Numbered from the stretch's first letter, positions 17,474 through 26,239 are shown. The stretch is DNA of 64,000 nt from Halarcobacter ebronensis (GCF_013201825.1 NZ_CP053836.1:2232001-2296000); one strand, 5' to 3'. Program-made: numbers and translations. The notes: generated by a model from the letters alone, not told the origin.

Positions 17474-18019
17474 TTATTTAACTAATTTGTGCTCTGATCT
17501 TCTGTTTTTTTGCCAACAATCTTTAGTTTTGTCACTACAAACAGGATTTGATTCTCCAAAACTTACAACAGAGATTGAAGAGTCAGCAATACCATCCATC
17601 ACTAAAGCATCTTTAACAACTTTTGCTCTTTTTAAACCTAATGCATAGTTATATTCATCAGTACCCCACTCATCGCAGTTCCCTTCGATTTTAATAGTAG
17701 TTCCTGCTTGAATACCAGATAATTTTGCTGCATTTGATTTTGCAACTGCTTTCATATCATCAGTCAAATTATATTTGTCAAATCCAAAATAGATATTTTC
17801 AACAAGAACTTTTTGACCATTAATTGTGTAGTAGAAACCATTTGCAGTACTTTCTACCATTTCATCATTAACTACTTCATTTTGAACATTTGAGTTATCA
17901 ACATTATTTAATGCTGACTCAGAATTTGCTGACTCATTTGATACTTCAACTTCTTTTTGACTACAACCTGTAAAAAGAACAGCTGCAATTAAAAATGAAT
18001 AAATGCTTAACTTCTTCAT
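17474..18019 (-). CDS. pal: Peptidoglycan-associated lipoprotein Pal
   Basis: Pal is an outer-membrane lipoprotein that binds peptidoglycan and TolB during constriction. The 181-residue sequence has a lipoprotein signal with lipobox LFTGC (Cys 19), a disordered Asn/Ser/Glu-rich linker (20-60) and an OmpA-like domain (about 70-181) with IYFGFDKYNLTDD, IEGNCDEWGTDEYN and NRRSEHKLVK. In Campylobacter the tolB and pal genes adjoin; here about 6.9 kb of other genes separate them. A TAATCG-G-CGATTA palindrome (18069-18081) lies 50 bases upstream. Confidence 0.95.
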   Translation of the reverse strand: MKKLSIYSFLIAAVLFTGCSQKEVEVSNESANSESALNNVDNSNVQNEVVNDEMVESTANGFYYTINGQKVLVENIYFGFDKYNLTDDMKAVAKSNAAKLSGIQAGTTIKIEGNCDEWGTDEYNYALGLKRAKVVKDALVMDGIADSSISVVSFGESNPVCSDKTKDCWQKNRRSEHKLVK

Positions 18020-18063
18020 ACTTTACTTTCCTTTAGCTAAATTTCTAAAATTGTACAGAAGTA

Positions 18064-18096
18064 AAACTTAATCGGCGATTACTCAATTATAAGTTT
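18064..18096. repeat. Nested palindromes between the inserted island and pal
   Basis: AAACTTA (18064-18070) pairs with TAAGTTT (18090-18096), and inside it TAATCG-G-CGATTA (18069-18081) is a perfect 6-1-6 inverted repeat. It could be a weak terminator of the SRPBCC gene or an operator at the pal promoter. The T-run is too poor to decide. Confidence 0.35.
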
Positions 18097-18568
18097 ATTC
18101 TTCAAAAGTTACAATTTTAAGGCTATTTGTTATTAATTCTTTTGTTTTCTTATGTCTATAAGAGAAAATTGATAATAACTCTTTTTCAAAGAAAAATTCT
18201 AAAATTGGATTTAAAAATCCAAAAGGTAACTCATATTTTATTATATCTTTCAACTCGCACTGATTCCCTTTTTTTGCAAAGGTGTGAGTATGTTCCCAAA
18301 ACTTAAATGGAGATTTAAGTGCCTTATCTATAAGAATATTTGGTTTTTGAATCTTTTTTATTTCAACTTCCCAATTTGTTGAAACAAAAAATTTAGAGCT
18401 TCGTATTTTTAATATTTCGCCCTCTTTTGCTTCAAATTTCTCATTTAATATTTCAACTTTTATATTTGAAGGAGTTATTTTCTTCAGATTCTCTATATCT
18501 AAATGAAAATCAAATAACTCTTCTACACTACATCTAATCATTGTTGTTTTTTCAAATGTTTTCATCAT
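18095..18568 (-). CDS. SRPBCC-family (START-like) protein
   Basis: This 157-residue soluble protein matches the SRPBCC/polyketide-cyclase-like family often called cell-division-inhibitor-like: KTTMIRCSVEELFDFHLDIENLKKITP at the N-terminus, then FVSTNWEVEIKKI, FKFWEHTHTF and ELPFGFLNPI near the end. These proteins have a helix-grip fold with a hydrophobic cavity, and the ligand is unknown. It starts at the base after the stop of the TIGR01777 gene, so they are co-translated. In many proteobacteria the same pair travels with photolyase genes in light- or singlet-oxygen-induced clusters, as here. Start could be either of two adjacent ATGs. Confidence 0.8.
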   Translation of the reverse strand: MMKTFEKTTMIRCSVEELFDFHLDIENLKKITPSNIKVEILNEKFEAKEGEILKIRSSKFFVSTNWEVEIKKIQKPNILIDKALKSPFKFWEHTHTFAKKGNQCELKDIIKYELPFGFLNPILEFFFEKELLSIFSYRHKKTKELITNSLKIVTFEE

Positions 18569-19426
18569 CTACTCTACTATATCTTTAATTGTGGTTTCTA
18601 TTGAGCTAAACTGAAATTTAAATCCACTATCAACTAATCTTTTTGGCACGGCACACTGTCCATCTGTTAACACCTTTGCTCCTTCACTAAAAATAAGATT
18701 TAATACAAATTGTGGGACAGGGAAAATAGTTGGTCTATTTAAGGCTTTTCCTAAAGCTTTTGTTAATCCTTTATTTGTTGTACCGTTTGGTGCACAAAGA
18801 TTAAATACCCCATCTAATTGCTCATTTTCATATAAAAATTTGTAAGCATTTACCAAATCTTCTATATGTATATATGAGAAATATTGGCTTCCATCTCCTA
18901 TTGTTCCTCCAACTCCTAGTTTAAAAGGTAGAAGCATTTTTTCCAAAGCTCCACCTCCTTGACCTAAAACTATTCCAAATCTAAAGATAGCAGTTCTAAT
19001 CCCTAGTTTTTTCGCTTCAAGTGCTTCATATTCCCAATCTTTACAAACATTAGCTAAAAAATCCTCTGCATAGATGGCATCATCCTCAGTATGGCATTTA
19101 CTATTATCATATATACCAACAGCAGAAGTTGAAATAAAGAGTTTTGGTTTTTGTTTTGCTGTATTCATTGCATCAACTAAAGCTTTTGTTGTATCAATTC
19201 TACTACTATAAAGAAGCTTTTTATAACTTTCACTCCATCTATTAATAATATTTGCTCCTGCAAGATTGATAACAATTTCTGAATCTTCAATAATTTTTGA
19301 GAGTTTATTTATATCTTTTAACTCTTCTCTTTTAATACCTACTACTTTAAAACCTAAAGATTCAAAAAAATGTTTTAAGTTTGTTCCTACAAAACCATTT
19401 GAACCTGTTATTGAAACTGTTTTCAT
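18569..19426 (-). CDS. TIGR01777-family NAD(P)-dependent epimerase (SDR39U1/YfcH-like)
   Basis: This 285-residue atypical short-chain dehydrogenase has the Rossmann motif SITGSNGFVGTNLK at the N-terminus, VINLAGANIINRWSESYKK (family signature), FISTSAVGIY, and the C-terminal DUF1731-like part (FNLCAPNGTTNKGLTKALGK, FVLNLIFSEGAKVLTDGQ). The substrate is not known for the family. It follows the LytTR gene after 82 bases containing three ACTAA repeats and is directly fused in translation to the SRPBCC gene. Its context, a photolyase cluster, suggests a photo-oxidative stress role. Confidence 0.88.
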   Translation of the reverse strand: MKTVSITGSNGFVGTNLKHFFESLGFKVVGIKREELKDINKLSKIIEDSEIVINLAGANIINRWSESYKKLLYSSRIDTTKALVDAMNTAKQKPKLFISTSAVGIYDNSKCHTEDDAIYAEDFLANVCKDWEYEALEAKKLGIRTAIFRFGIVLGQGGGALEKMLLPFKLGVGGTIGDGSQYFSYIHIEDLVNAYKFLYENEQLDGVFNLCAPNGTTNKGLTKALGKALNRPTIFPVPQFVLNLIFSEGAKVLTDGQCAVPKRLVDSGFKFQFSSIETTIKDIVE

Positions 19427-19508
19427 ATTAAACCCCTTTTGTGAGCTTTTTATTATTATATATTAGTTTATGTGATTTAGTATATATAAAATGTTAGTTA
19501 AATTATTT
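19427..19508 (-). promoter_or_regulatory. Spacer with three ACTAA repeats before the epimerase gene
   Basis: On the minus strand the 82-base gap contains ACTAACAT, ACTAAATC and ACTAATAT as imperfect direct repeats at 17- and 14-base spacing, followed by a TATAATAAT stretch. LytTR regulators bind pairs of direct repeats, so this could be a target of the adjacent LytTR protein. This is inference only. Confidence 0.3.
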
Positions 19509-20216
19509 TTATAAGCTTTTTTTTTCTAGATACTCTCTAAACTCTTTAGCTCCATCTTTTGAGCTTGTTACAATATCATCAATTCCTTCAAAAGAGATCT
19601 CTAACTTTGACTGTTCTACACTTTGCATAGATTTTATTTTGTCTATATTTATTATATAAGAGCGATGAACTCTGAAAAAATTTTTGCCTTTTAAAAGATT
19701 TTCCATATCTCCAATCTTTTTTCTCAAATATGCATCTGCATTTTTAATTTTTATGATCACCTCATCTAAATCTGCTTTTATATAAAAAATATCATCTATA
19801 TCGATTAAATAGATTTTGTTTCCTCTTTTTGCAATAAGTTTTTTAGAATTGTCTGTTAAATTTATATATTTTTGTGCCTTATTTAGACTTCTTTGAATGG
19901 ATTCTTTTGATATTGGTTTTAGCAAATAGTCCATCCCTCCTATTTCAAAGGCTTGAATTGCATGTTCTTCATATGCTGTTTGAAAAACTATATAGATATT
20001 TGGATTCATTTGCAAAAGTGTGTTTGCTAACTCTAAGCCATCAATATTAGGCATAGAAATATCTAAAAATGCAATATTAAAACTCTGCTTTGCTGCCTCT
20101 TTTAAGGCCTCAATGGAAGAGTTACACTCACATATATCTAAAATATTCTCTTCATTTAAAAGTCTTTTTAATCTACTTAAAGCTAACTTTTCATCATCTA
20201 CAATCAAAACTTTCAT
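19509..20216 (-). CDS. LytTR-family response regulator (LytR/AlgR type)
   Basis: This 235-residue regulator has a receiver domain (1-120) with acidic pair VDDE, phosphoacceptor Asp in IAFLDISMPNIDG, Thr/Ala in FQTAYEEHA and Lys in YLLKPISKE. A LytTR DNA-binding domain follows (about 130-230; AKRGNKIYLIDIDDIFYIKA, FFRVHRSYIINIDKI). Its start overlaps the kinase stop by 4 bases, so the two are a cognate pair. As the last gene of the five-gene photolyase operon it probably controls that operon and the epimerase/SRPBCC pair downstream. Confidence 0.92.
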   Translation of the reverse strand: MKVLIVDDEKLALSRLKRLLNEENILDICECNSSIEALKEAAKQSFNIAFLDISMPNIDGLELANTLLQMNPNIYIVFQTAYEEHAIQAFEIGGMDYLLKPISKESIQRSLNKAQKYINLTDNSKKLIAKRGNKIYLIDIDDIFYIKADLDEVIIKIKNADAYLRKKIGDMENLLKGKNFFRVHRSYIINIDKIKSMQSVEQSKLEISFEGIDDIVTSSKDGAKEFREYLEKKSL

Positions 20217-21208
20217 CTACTACCTTTTAAAACAATAATAAAATTCATCATATCTTTTTCTACTTTATAATCCAATTCTCCAATTTTAAGTAGAACAAGT
20301 CTTTTTTTCAGATTATTAAGTCCAGTTCCAAAACTTATATTTTTAGTTACTTTGCCACTATTTGAAACTATAATTTTCTCTTCAAATATTTTTATATAAA
20401 TATAAAGTTTATCTGCAACATAACCATGTTTTATTGCATTTTCCACAAGTAATTGTATGGAAAACTTTGGGATAAGTCTTTCTTGGGTATTTTGCTCTGA
20501 TTCAATGCTCAAAATAATATTATTATCAAATCTAATATTCTCTATTTCTAAATAGGTTTTAACCATCTCTAACTCAGTTTTAATAGATACTAAACTCTCT
20601 TTATTTATTGCATTTCTTAGAAACTGTGAAAGATCTAACGTTGCTTTTTCAGCTTTTTGTTTATCTATATAGATCAATTCAGAGATTGAGTTTAAGGCAT
20701 TAAAAAGAAAATGTGGATTTAACTCATTCTCTAAAGCTTTTATTTTACTTTCTAAAGTTTCACTTTTTATGACCTCATTCTTATGTTTCATAAAGATAAA
20801 TTGATGAAGAATCAAACCAATAAGAAAAGTTAAGAATCCAACAATAATACTAATGGTAATCCAAAAAGATGAGATATACTCTATTATATTAAAACCACTA
20901 TTTAAAAATATAAAGTAGCTGAAACTAAAGCCTAAAAAACCCGATAGGAAAGAGAAGATAAAGCTTATAAAATACCAAAACCTCTCTTCTATTTTTGGCA
21001 AGATATAATCATTTGACAAAGTTATTAAAACAAAAGCAAACAAAGAGATAAGAATAGAGCAAAATACAGTAAAAATAATAGTTGAAAAGTTTTTAAACTC
21101 AATATTTAAGAAATAGAAAAAAAGTGATAACAAAAATCCAAAAAAAGCCCCAATAATGACTATATAAATCCAATCTTTAGAAGAGATTTTTAGTTTTATT
21201 CTATCCAT
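20213..21208 (-). CDS. LytS-type membrane histidine kinase
   Basis: This 331-residue sensor kinase has four or so hydrophobic segments within residues 13-150 (WIYIVIIGAFFGFLLSLFFY, FWYFISFIFSFLSGFLGFSF and others) and no recognisable extracytoplasmic sensor domain. A short coiled coil leads to the His_kinase domain with the H-box ELNPHFLFNALNSISELIY, and a HATPase with LLVENAIKHGY and FGTGLNNLKKRL. It belongs to the LytS/YehU class that pairs with LytTR regulators. It overlaps the oxidoreductase gene by 8 bases and the regulator by 4. The signal is unknown; the operon content suggests light, singlet oxygen or membrane state. Confidence 0.9.
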   Translation of the reverse strand: MDRIKLKISSKDWIYIVIIGAFFGFLLSLFFYFLNIEFKNFSTIIFTVFCSILISLFAFVLITLSNDYILPKIEERFWYFISFIFSFLSGFLGFSFSYFIFLNSGFNIIEYISSFWITISIIVGFLTFLIGLILHQFIFMKHKNEVIKSETLESKIKALENELNPHFLFNALNSISELIYIDKQKAEKATLDLSQFLRNAINKESLVSIKTELEMVKTYLEIENIRFDNNIILSIESEQNTQERLIPKFSIQLLVENAIKHGYVADKLYIYIKIFEEKIIVSNSGKVTKNISFGTGLNNLKKRLVLLKIGELDYKVEKDMMNFIIVLKGSR

Positions 21209-22616
21209 TTATTTCCTCATTTAAAATTTTTACCCCAATTGCAACTCCAGGCCAACCTTGTCCAGCAAACACAGTATCACCTATATTATATAACCCCTTA
21301 AATGGAGTTTTGCATGAAGGGATTTGTAAAATATTACTAAGTGTTATTGGTCTTCCACCACAATTGCTTCTATTTATATATCTTTTAAAGGTTTTTGCTG
21401 TTGCACTTGAAATATTAATTATATCCTCTTTTTTTATTGTTTCAAAATGCTCTAAAAAAGCATTAATTATAAACTCTTGGGTAATATTTTTCTGTTTTTC
21501 ATACTCTTGAGTATTTATATTTTCCCAAAAACTTGCTTTACTATGAGTTGAGATTGTAACACTTAAACCTTTATTTGACATCTTCTTATCATTTTTATCG
21601 CTTATTGAGATAAAAAATGATTTTGAAATAGAGTTTGGTATCTCTTTATCTAAAATAATTTGATAGTGATGGAAAAACTCTTCATTGCAATTTAGATTAA
21701 AATTTATTACAAAAGCACTTTGATTGCTAAAATGAAAATCTTGATAGTAGTTTCTAATCTTTTTATTATCAAAAAGCTCAGAACAATTGTAAATAGAAGA
21801 GTTTAAAACAATATTTTTTGATAGATATTCATCTTTGTCTGAAATCACTCTATAACTATCCTCTTCTTTTATAATTTTTAAAATCTGTTCTTTTCTTTTT
21901 AAGTTTATATCTTTTAAAAGATTTTCAAACAAACTTCCCATCCCTCCATTTACATAAAAGACTTTATGGAAAGGATAAGCTAAACCTAAAGCTAGAGATA
22001 AAACAGAGATATCTTTTGATGTTGTTTGCAAAGTTATTAAAAGTTGGGCATCTATAAACTCCTTGTACTCCTTTGAAATCTCACCTAAAACCTCTTTTAT
22101 AAAGCTTTTAGCACTTTTGAAAATATCAATTTTAAATTTGTAAAGAAGAACCATAAAAGAGTTTAGACTCTTTATATATGAGCCTAAAGAGTATTTTGCA
22201 TAATAGAGCTTTTTCAAACTCCAAAACCTCTCATCAAGCTCTTTTATCTTTTGCCAAAATTCTCTATTGTTTTTATTGGGGAAAGCTCTATTTATCTGCT
22301 CTAAAAAGTGCTCAAAATCTCTTACTCTATCAATGATTTTATCTTTTTGCAAAACTCTTATTGCAACAGAGCTTTCTAAAATATCAGGTATATATAAAGC
22401 TTTGTCAAAAATCTCTTTTACAATATGTTTATCTTCATAACCTACAAAGGTTGTGGCTCCTGCATTGTAATATGAACCAAATCTTTTAAAGGTACTTGCA
22501 CAACCTCCAAGATTTTTATCTTTTTCAAAAAGAACTACATCTTTTTCTTTGTTTAAAGAGGCAAGCATACTTCCACCCATGCCTGAGCCAACAATTGCTA
22601 AATCATGGAGTTTCAT
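21201..22616 (-). CDS. CrtI/CrtISO-like FAD-dependent oxidoreductase
   Basis: This 471-residue flavoprotein resembles phytoene desaturases and carotenoid isomerases. It has an N-terminal dinucleotide motif AIVGSGMGGSMLASL, then LFEKDKNLGGCASTF and SYYNAGATTFVG, a middle substrate region (GLAYPFHKVFYVNGGMGSLF) and a C-terminal FAD motif GLYNIGDTVFAGQGWPGVAIG. No phytoene synthase or other carotenoid gene is nearby, so the substrate may be a different polyene or lipid. It overlaps both the photolyase (4 bases) and the kinase (8 bases). A photoprotective role is suggested by context alone. Confidence 0.82.
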   Translation of the reverse strand: MKLHDLAIVGSGMGGSMLASLNKEKDVVLFEKDKNLGGCASTFKRFGSYYNAGATTFVGYEDKHIVKEIFDKALYIPDILESSVAIRVLQKDKIIDRVRDFEHFLEQINRAFPNKNNREFWQKIKELDERFWSLKKLYYAKYSLGSYIKSLNSFMVLLYKFKIDIFKSAKSFIKEVLGEISKEYKEFIDAQLLITLQTTSKDISVLSLALGLAYPFHKVFYVNGGMGSLFENLLKDINLKRKEQILKIIKEEDSYRVISDKDEYLSKNIVLNSSIYNCSELFDNKKIRNYYQDFHFSNQSAFVINFNLNCNEEFFHHYQIILDKEIPNSISKSFFISISDKNDKKMSNKGLSVTISTHSKASFWENINTQEYEKQKNITQEFIINAFLEHFETIKKEDIINISSATAKTFKRYINRSNCGGRPITLSNILQIPSCKTPFKGLYNIGDTVFAGQGWPGVAIGVKILNEEING

Positions 22617-23944
22617 TTTTTTGCCTCTTTAAACTTCTCAATGGCTCTTTTTCTTGAAAAATTGATATCAACAATAGCCTTTGGATAATTAACAAAAAGA
22701 TTTGACTGAACCCCATTTTCAATATGAAAAAGTTTAGTCTCAATATCCTTTAACTCTTTTAAAACTGATTTAATGAAAATACCTTTTTCATCAAATTTTT
22801 TTGATTGTGAATAGGGATTAAAAACTCTAAAATATGGTGCTGCATCTGCACCCGTACTTGCACCCCATTGCCACGAGCCAATATTAGAACTTGCCTCATA
22901 ATCTAAAAGTTTCAAGGCAAAATACTCTTCACCTTTTTTCCAATCAATAAAAAGATTTTTTGTTAAAAAAGAGGCAACTATCATTCTTAATCTATTATGC
23001 ATAGTTCCCGTCTCATTTAAGTGTTTCATAGCTGCGTCTATGATTGGAACTCCTGTATATCCCTCACACCACTTTATAAAATTCTCTTCATTTTCATTCC
23101 ATTTTATATCTAAACCATTAAAATTTTCTGCTTGAGAATTTGGAAAATGAAAAAGAATATAGTTATAAAACTCTCTCCAAAAAAGTTCTCTTATAAAAAA
23201 CTCACTATTTGAAAATCTTTTTATATAGTTAAAAACCATTGAAGGAGAGATAAGGCCAAATCTTAAATGTACTGAAAGTTTAGAAGTTGCATCTTTATGG
23301 AAATAGTCTCTATTTTCTTGATAATTTTCTAACTTTAAAGAAAACAAAGATAGAAGCTCTAAAGGCTCTTTATAAAGAGATTCTGGCAATATTGACTCTT
23401 CAAAGCCTAATCCCTCTAAAGTAGGAAAGTTTTTATAATCAAAATCTACTAAAGTGATAGTTTTATTTCTTTTTCTTAAAGCAATAGAGTCAGCTTGTGT
23501 AATCGTATTTAGGCTTTTATAAAAAGGGGTAAAGACTTTATACGGTGTACCATCACTTTTTAAGTGCTCTTGTGGGTTTAAAATAAAAGAGTCAATAAAT
23601 CTTCTAAGAGGTAAAAGTTCTTCTATCTCTTTATCTCTTTTTTTTGCATAAGAATCAAAATCTATTGAACATAAAATCTCATCTATTTCAAGTTTTTTTA
23701 GTTTAGAAAAAATCTCTTTTGGCTCTCCATAAAAGATTGCCAAATCTAAACCTAGATTTTTAAGTTTAGACTTTAAAGATAAAACTGATTTATAGATAAA
23801 TGTTACTCTTTTATCATCTTTTGGCAACTTTCCTAAGATATTTTTATCAAAGATAAATATAGGCAAAACTTCATCTTTTGCATTCTCTAAAAGAGCAGAA
23901 TCTTCAACTCTCAAATCCCTTCTAAACCACAATATTTGTCTCAT
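22613..23944 (-). CDS. phrB: Deoxyribodipyrimidine photolyase (class I CPD type)
   Basis: This 443-residue light-driven DNA repair enzyme splits cyclobutane pyrimidine dimers using reduced FAD. An N-terminal alpha/beta antenna domain (ILWFRRDLRVEDSALLENA) is followed by the helical FAD domain: ELFWREFYNYILFHFP, GYTGVPIIDAAMKHL, TGTMHNRLRMIVASFLTKN, and the signature SWQWGASTGADAAPYFRVFNP region. The Trp-rich electron-transfer chain and the DAAPYFR segment favour an active photolyase over a cryptochrome. It overlaps the genes on both sides by 4 bases (ATGA). A photolyase is unusual within Tol-Pal genes and suggests exposure to sunlight. Confidence 0.93.
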   Translation of the reverse strand: MRQILWFRRDLRVEDSALLENAKDEVLPIFIFDKNILGKLPKDDKRVTFIYKSVLSLKSKLKNLGLDLAIFYGEPKEIFSKLKKLEIDEILCSIDFDSYAKKRDKEIEELLPLRRFIDSFILNPQEHLKSDGTPYKVFTPFYKSLNTITQADSIALRKRNKTITLVDFDYKNFPTLEGLGFEESILPESLYKEPLELLSLFSLKLENYQENRDYFHKDATSKLSVHLRFGLISPSMVFNYIKRFSNSEFFIRELFWREFYNYILFHFPNSQAENFNGLDIKWNENEENFIKWCEGYTGVPIIDAAMKHLNETGTMHNRLRMIVASFLTKNLFIDWKKGEEYFALKLLDYEASSNIGSWQWGASTGADAAPYFRVFNPYSQSKKFDEKGIFIKSVLKELKDIETKLFHIENGVQSNLFVNYPKAIVDINFSRKRAIEKFKEAKK

Positions 23945-24894
23945 TTGTAAGCTTCCACTTTTGATCTAAGAGCTAACTCTTTTGGATATGGATTTAAAAA
24001 TACTTGTGTTTTTAGATATTTAATATCAAACTTTTTTGTATAGAGCTTTATAATTTTTATAACAGCAATTAAAGGGATAATCTCTTTTTTAAAATCCTCA
24101 ATACTCTCTAATATCTCCTCTTTTTCATCTTTTGAAATTACTTTTTTAAAATAACCATAGATATGTAGTAGAACATTGTGTGTATTTTTTATTGTTCCTT
24201 TTTTAGAAATAGCCTCTAAAAATAATCTTTTATACTCTTGTAAAACCTCTTTTAAACTCTTTTTATCTCTATTAGCTACAATATTTCCTAAGGCTTTATA
24301 ATAGTTGTATGATTTTGAATAGATTAAATATTTATATGAAGTATGAAACTCTACTAACTCTCCAAGTGTTGGACTCTTTTCTAAAAATTTAAAAATAGCT
24401 TCGTATGCAAAAACTTGCATTAAAAAATTTTCCCTAAGCCATGGGTCATTTAACCTACCCTCCTCTTCTATTGGAAGATAAGGGAATCTATTTTTTAACT
24501 CGTTTGCAAAAACTCCAATACCTACATTTTCACTTTGACCATTTTTCTTATCTGGATAGATTTTTACCCTTTCCATACCACAAGTTGGAGATTTTGATTT
24601 TAAGATAAAACCACAAAGTTCATCATTTTCAATTTTTGAGACTAAATCTTTAGAGATATTTTCAACCAAAGAAGTAACATCTTTATTTGTATTTGAAGTT
24701 TTTATTTTAATACTCTCATCTACACGAACTAATCTTATTGCTTCCCTTGGAGTTGGGAAGATTAGTTTTTCTGGACAAAAAGGACTAAATTCAAAATATT
24801 TTCCAAGCTCATCAACAATAAATTTTTCTCTTGAATGTCCTCCATCATATCGGCACATAGAGCCAAGAAGACAAGATGATACTCCTAGTTTCAT
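23941..24894 (-). CDS. DUF523-DUF1722 fusion protein (YbgA-like)
   Basis: This 317-residue protein has an N-terminal DUF523 domain (about 1-145; GVSSCLLGSMCRYDGGHSR, with Cys residues, and SPTCGMERVKIY) and a C-terminal DUF1722/YbgA domain (about 190-310; FHTSYKYLIYSKSYNYYKALG, HNVLLHIYGYFKKVISKDE). DUF523 proteins are related to thiouracil desulfurase/TudS-type Fe-S proteins. The fusion is commonly encoded next to photolyase genes, as in E. coli ybgA-phrB. It is the first gene of the photolyase-FAD-LytS-LytTR operon, 70 bases after tolB, with an AGGAG ribosome site. Confidence 0.88.
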   Translation of the reverse strand: MKLGVSSCLLGSMCRYDGGHSREKFIVDELGKYFEFSPFCPEKLIFPTPREAIRLVRVDESIKIKTSNTNKDVTSLVENISKDLVSKIENDELCGFILKSKSPTCGMERVKIYPDKKNGQSENVGIGVFANELKNRFPYLPIEEEGRLNDPWLRENFLMQVFAYEAIFKFLEKSPTLGELVEFHTSYKYLIYSKSYNYYKALGNIVANRDKKSLKEVLQEYKRLFLEAISKKGTIKNTHNVLLHIYGYFKKVISKDEKEEILESIEDFKKEIIPLIAVIKIIKLYTKKFDIKYLKTQVFLNPYPKELALRSKVEAYK

Positions 24895-24964
24895 TTTTCA
24901 CTCCTTTTTGAAATGATAATAAAACTAGGGTATTTTTGTAAGGTTTTTTTGTCAGTTTATAAAA

Positions 24965-26236
24965 TTACCAATCTATTGATTGAATTTTTCCATTTTTTAA
25001 AGGGAATAGAAAAGATTTATCATAGTTTAGTCTAATTATTCCAACAGAACTTCTTCCATTTACATTTTTTATAAAAATAATAGACTCTCCATCTTCAGAG
25101 AATTTTGGAAATTGATTGCTTCCATTTGAAGTAAGTCTTTTCAGATAATCACTCTTTGTAGACATTAGATATAAATTGAATGCAAAACCACCAAATTCAT
25201 TATCTTTATCTCTACTTGTATATACTACATAATCTTTATATGTAGTTGCAGAAGAGTTATTTCTTCCATGATAAACCAATCGCTCAACTCCTCTGTCTTT
25301 TATCTTCTTAGAGAAGATATTTGGATATCCAAGTCTATCTGATACAAAAACGATTTTTGTGTCATTCTCAACAAAATGAGCACCAACATCAATACCTTTG
25401 TAATTTGTTAGTTTTATTTTATTTCTTGTTCTTGTATCATACATATAAATATCTGGTTGAGACTCAGGAGAAGCAGTTACAAGTAGTTTTGTTCCGTCAC
25501 TGTTAACATCAGAAGCAACTACCATTCCCTCACTTTTCATAATAGTCTCTCTTTTTCTTGTATAAAGATTTGTTTTTACAAGTGTTGGTACACCTCTGTC
25601 ATAAGTAGTGTAATAAAAATCACCTTTTTTTCTATCAGCCCATTTAGGGAAAATATTTAACCCACCTTTGATTACCTCTTGTTGGAAAGTAAGGGTATAG
25701 TCTGCAATTATAATGTCAGCTTTTTTAGCAGATTTATATTGAGAAAAAATTACAAATTTGTCCATCCAGTCAATTGATGGTGCATTCAAATGTTGGTTAA
25801 CTGCAATCGCTGTTCTGTGAGCCAAGAAAGGGTATCTCTCCTCTTTTGCAGTTGTTAAAGTTTTATAAAATACCAATTTTTTTAAATTGATATCATAAAG
25901 TTTAATTAAAACTGAGTAACCTCCAAAACCACTTATTGAAGAATCTATATTTAAAAATAAGTCAGTACCTCTGTTTGAGAGAGCCAACATATTTGGAGTT
26001 GAATTAAAATCAACAACTTCTGTTGTATCAATTACATCAAAATGCCCACTTACCTTTAAATCATTTTCAACTAACTGTTTTACCTTTTGAGTCAAAGGCA
26101 TCTTTGCTGCACCAGATGAGACAGAAATCTCAATTTTTGGTAGATTAACGCTCTTTTTAATAATATCAAGTTCTGCATCAGCTGCGAAAACAAACAATGA
26201 AAACGAAATCATTAAAAATAGAACTTTTTTTAGCAT
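24965..26236 (-). CDS. tolB: Tol-Pal system beta-propeller protein TolB
   Basis: TolB is a periplasmic protein that links TolA and Pal. The 423-residue sequence has a signal peptide (MLKKVLFLMISFSLFVFA), an N-terminal D1 domain (about 25-170) and a six-bladed WD40-like propeller with repeats such as DVNSDGTKLLVTASPESQPDIY, FVSDRLGYPNIFSKK and FSEDGESIIFIKNVNG. It is 3 bases after the TolA-like gene. In C. jejuni the next gene is pal; here the photolyase operon has been placed in between. Confidence 0.95.
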   Translation of the reverse strand: MLKKVLFLMISFSLFVFAADAELDIIKKSVNLPKIEISVSSGAAKMPLTQKVKQLVENDLKVSGHFDVIDTTEVVDFNSTPNMLALSNRGTDLFLNIDSSISGFGGYSVLIKLYDINLKKLVFYKTLTTAKEERYPFLAHRTAIAVNQHLNAPSIDWMDKFVIFSQYKSAKKADIIIADYTLTFQQEVIKGGLNIFPKWADRKKGDFYYTTYDRGVPTLVKTNLYTRKRETIMKSEGMVVASDVNSDGTKLLVTASPESQPDIYMYDTRTRNKIKLTNYKGIDVGAHFVENDTKIVFVSDRLGYPNIFSKKIKDRGVERLVYHGRNNSSATTYKDYVVYTSRDKDNEFGGFAFNLYLMSTKSDYLKRLTSNGSNQFPKFSEDGESIIFIKNVNGRSSVGIIRLNYDKSFLFPLKNGKIQSIDW

Positions 26237-26239
26237 ATC

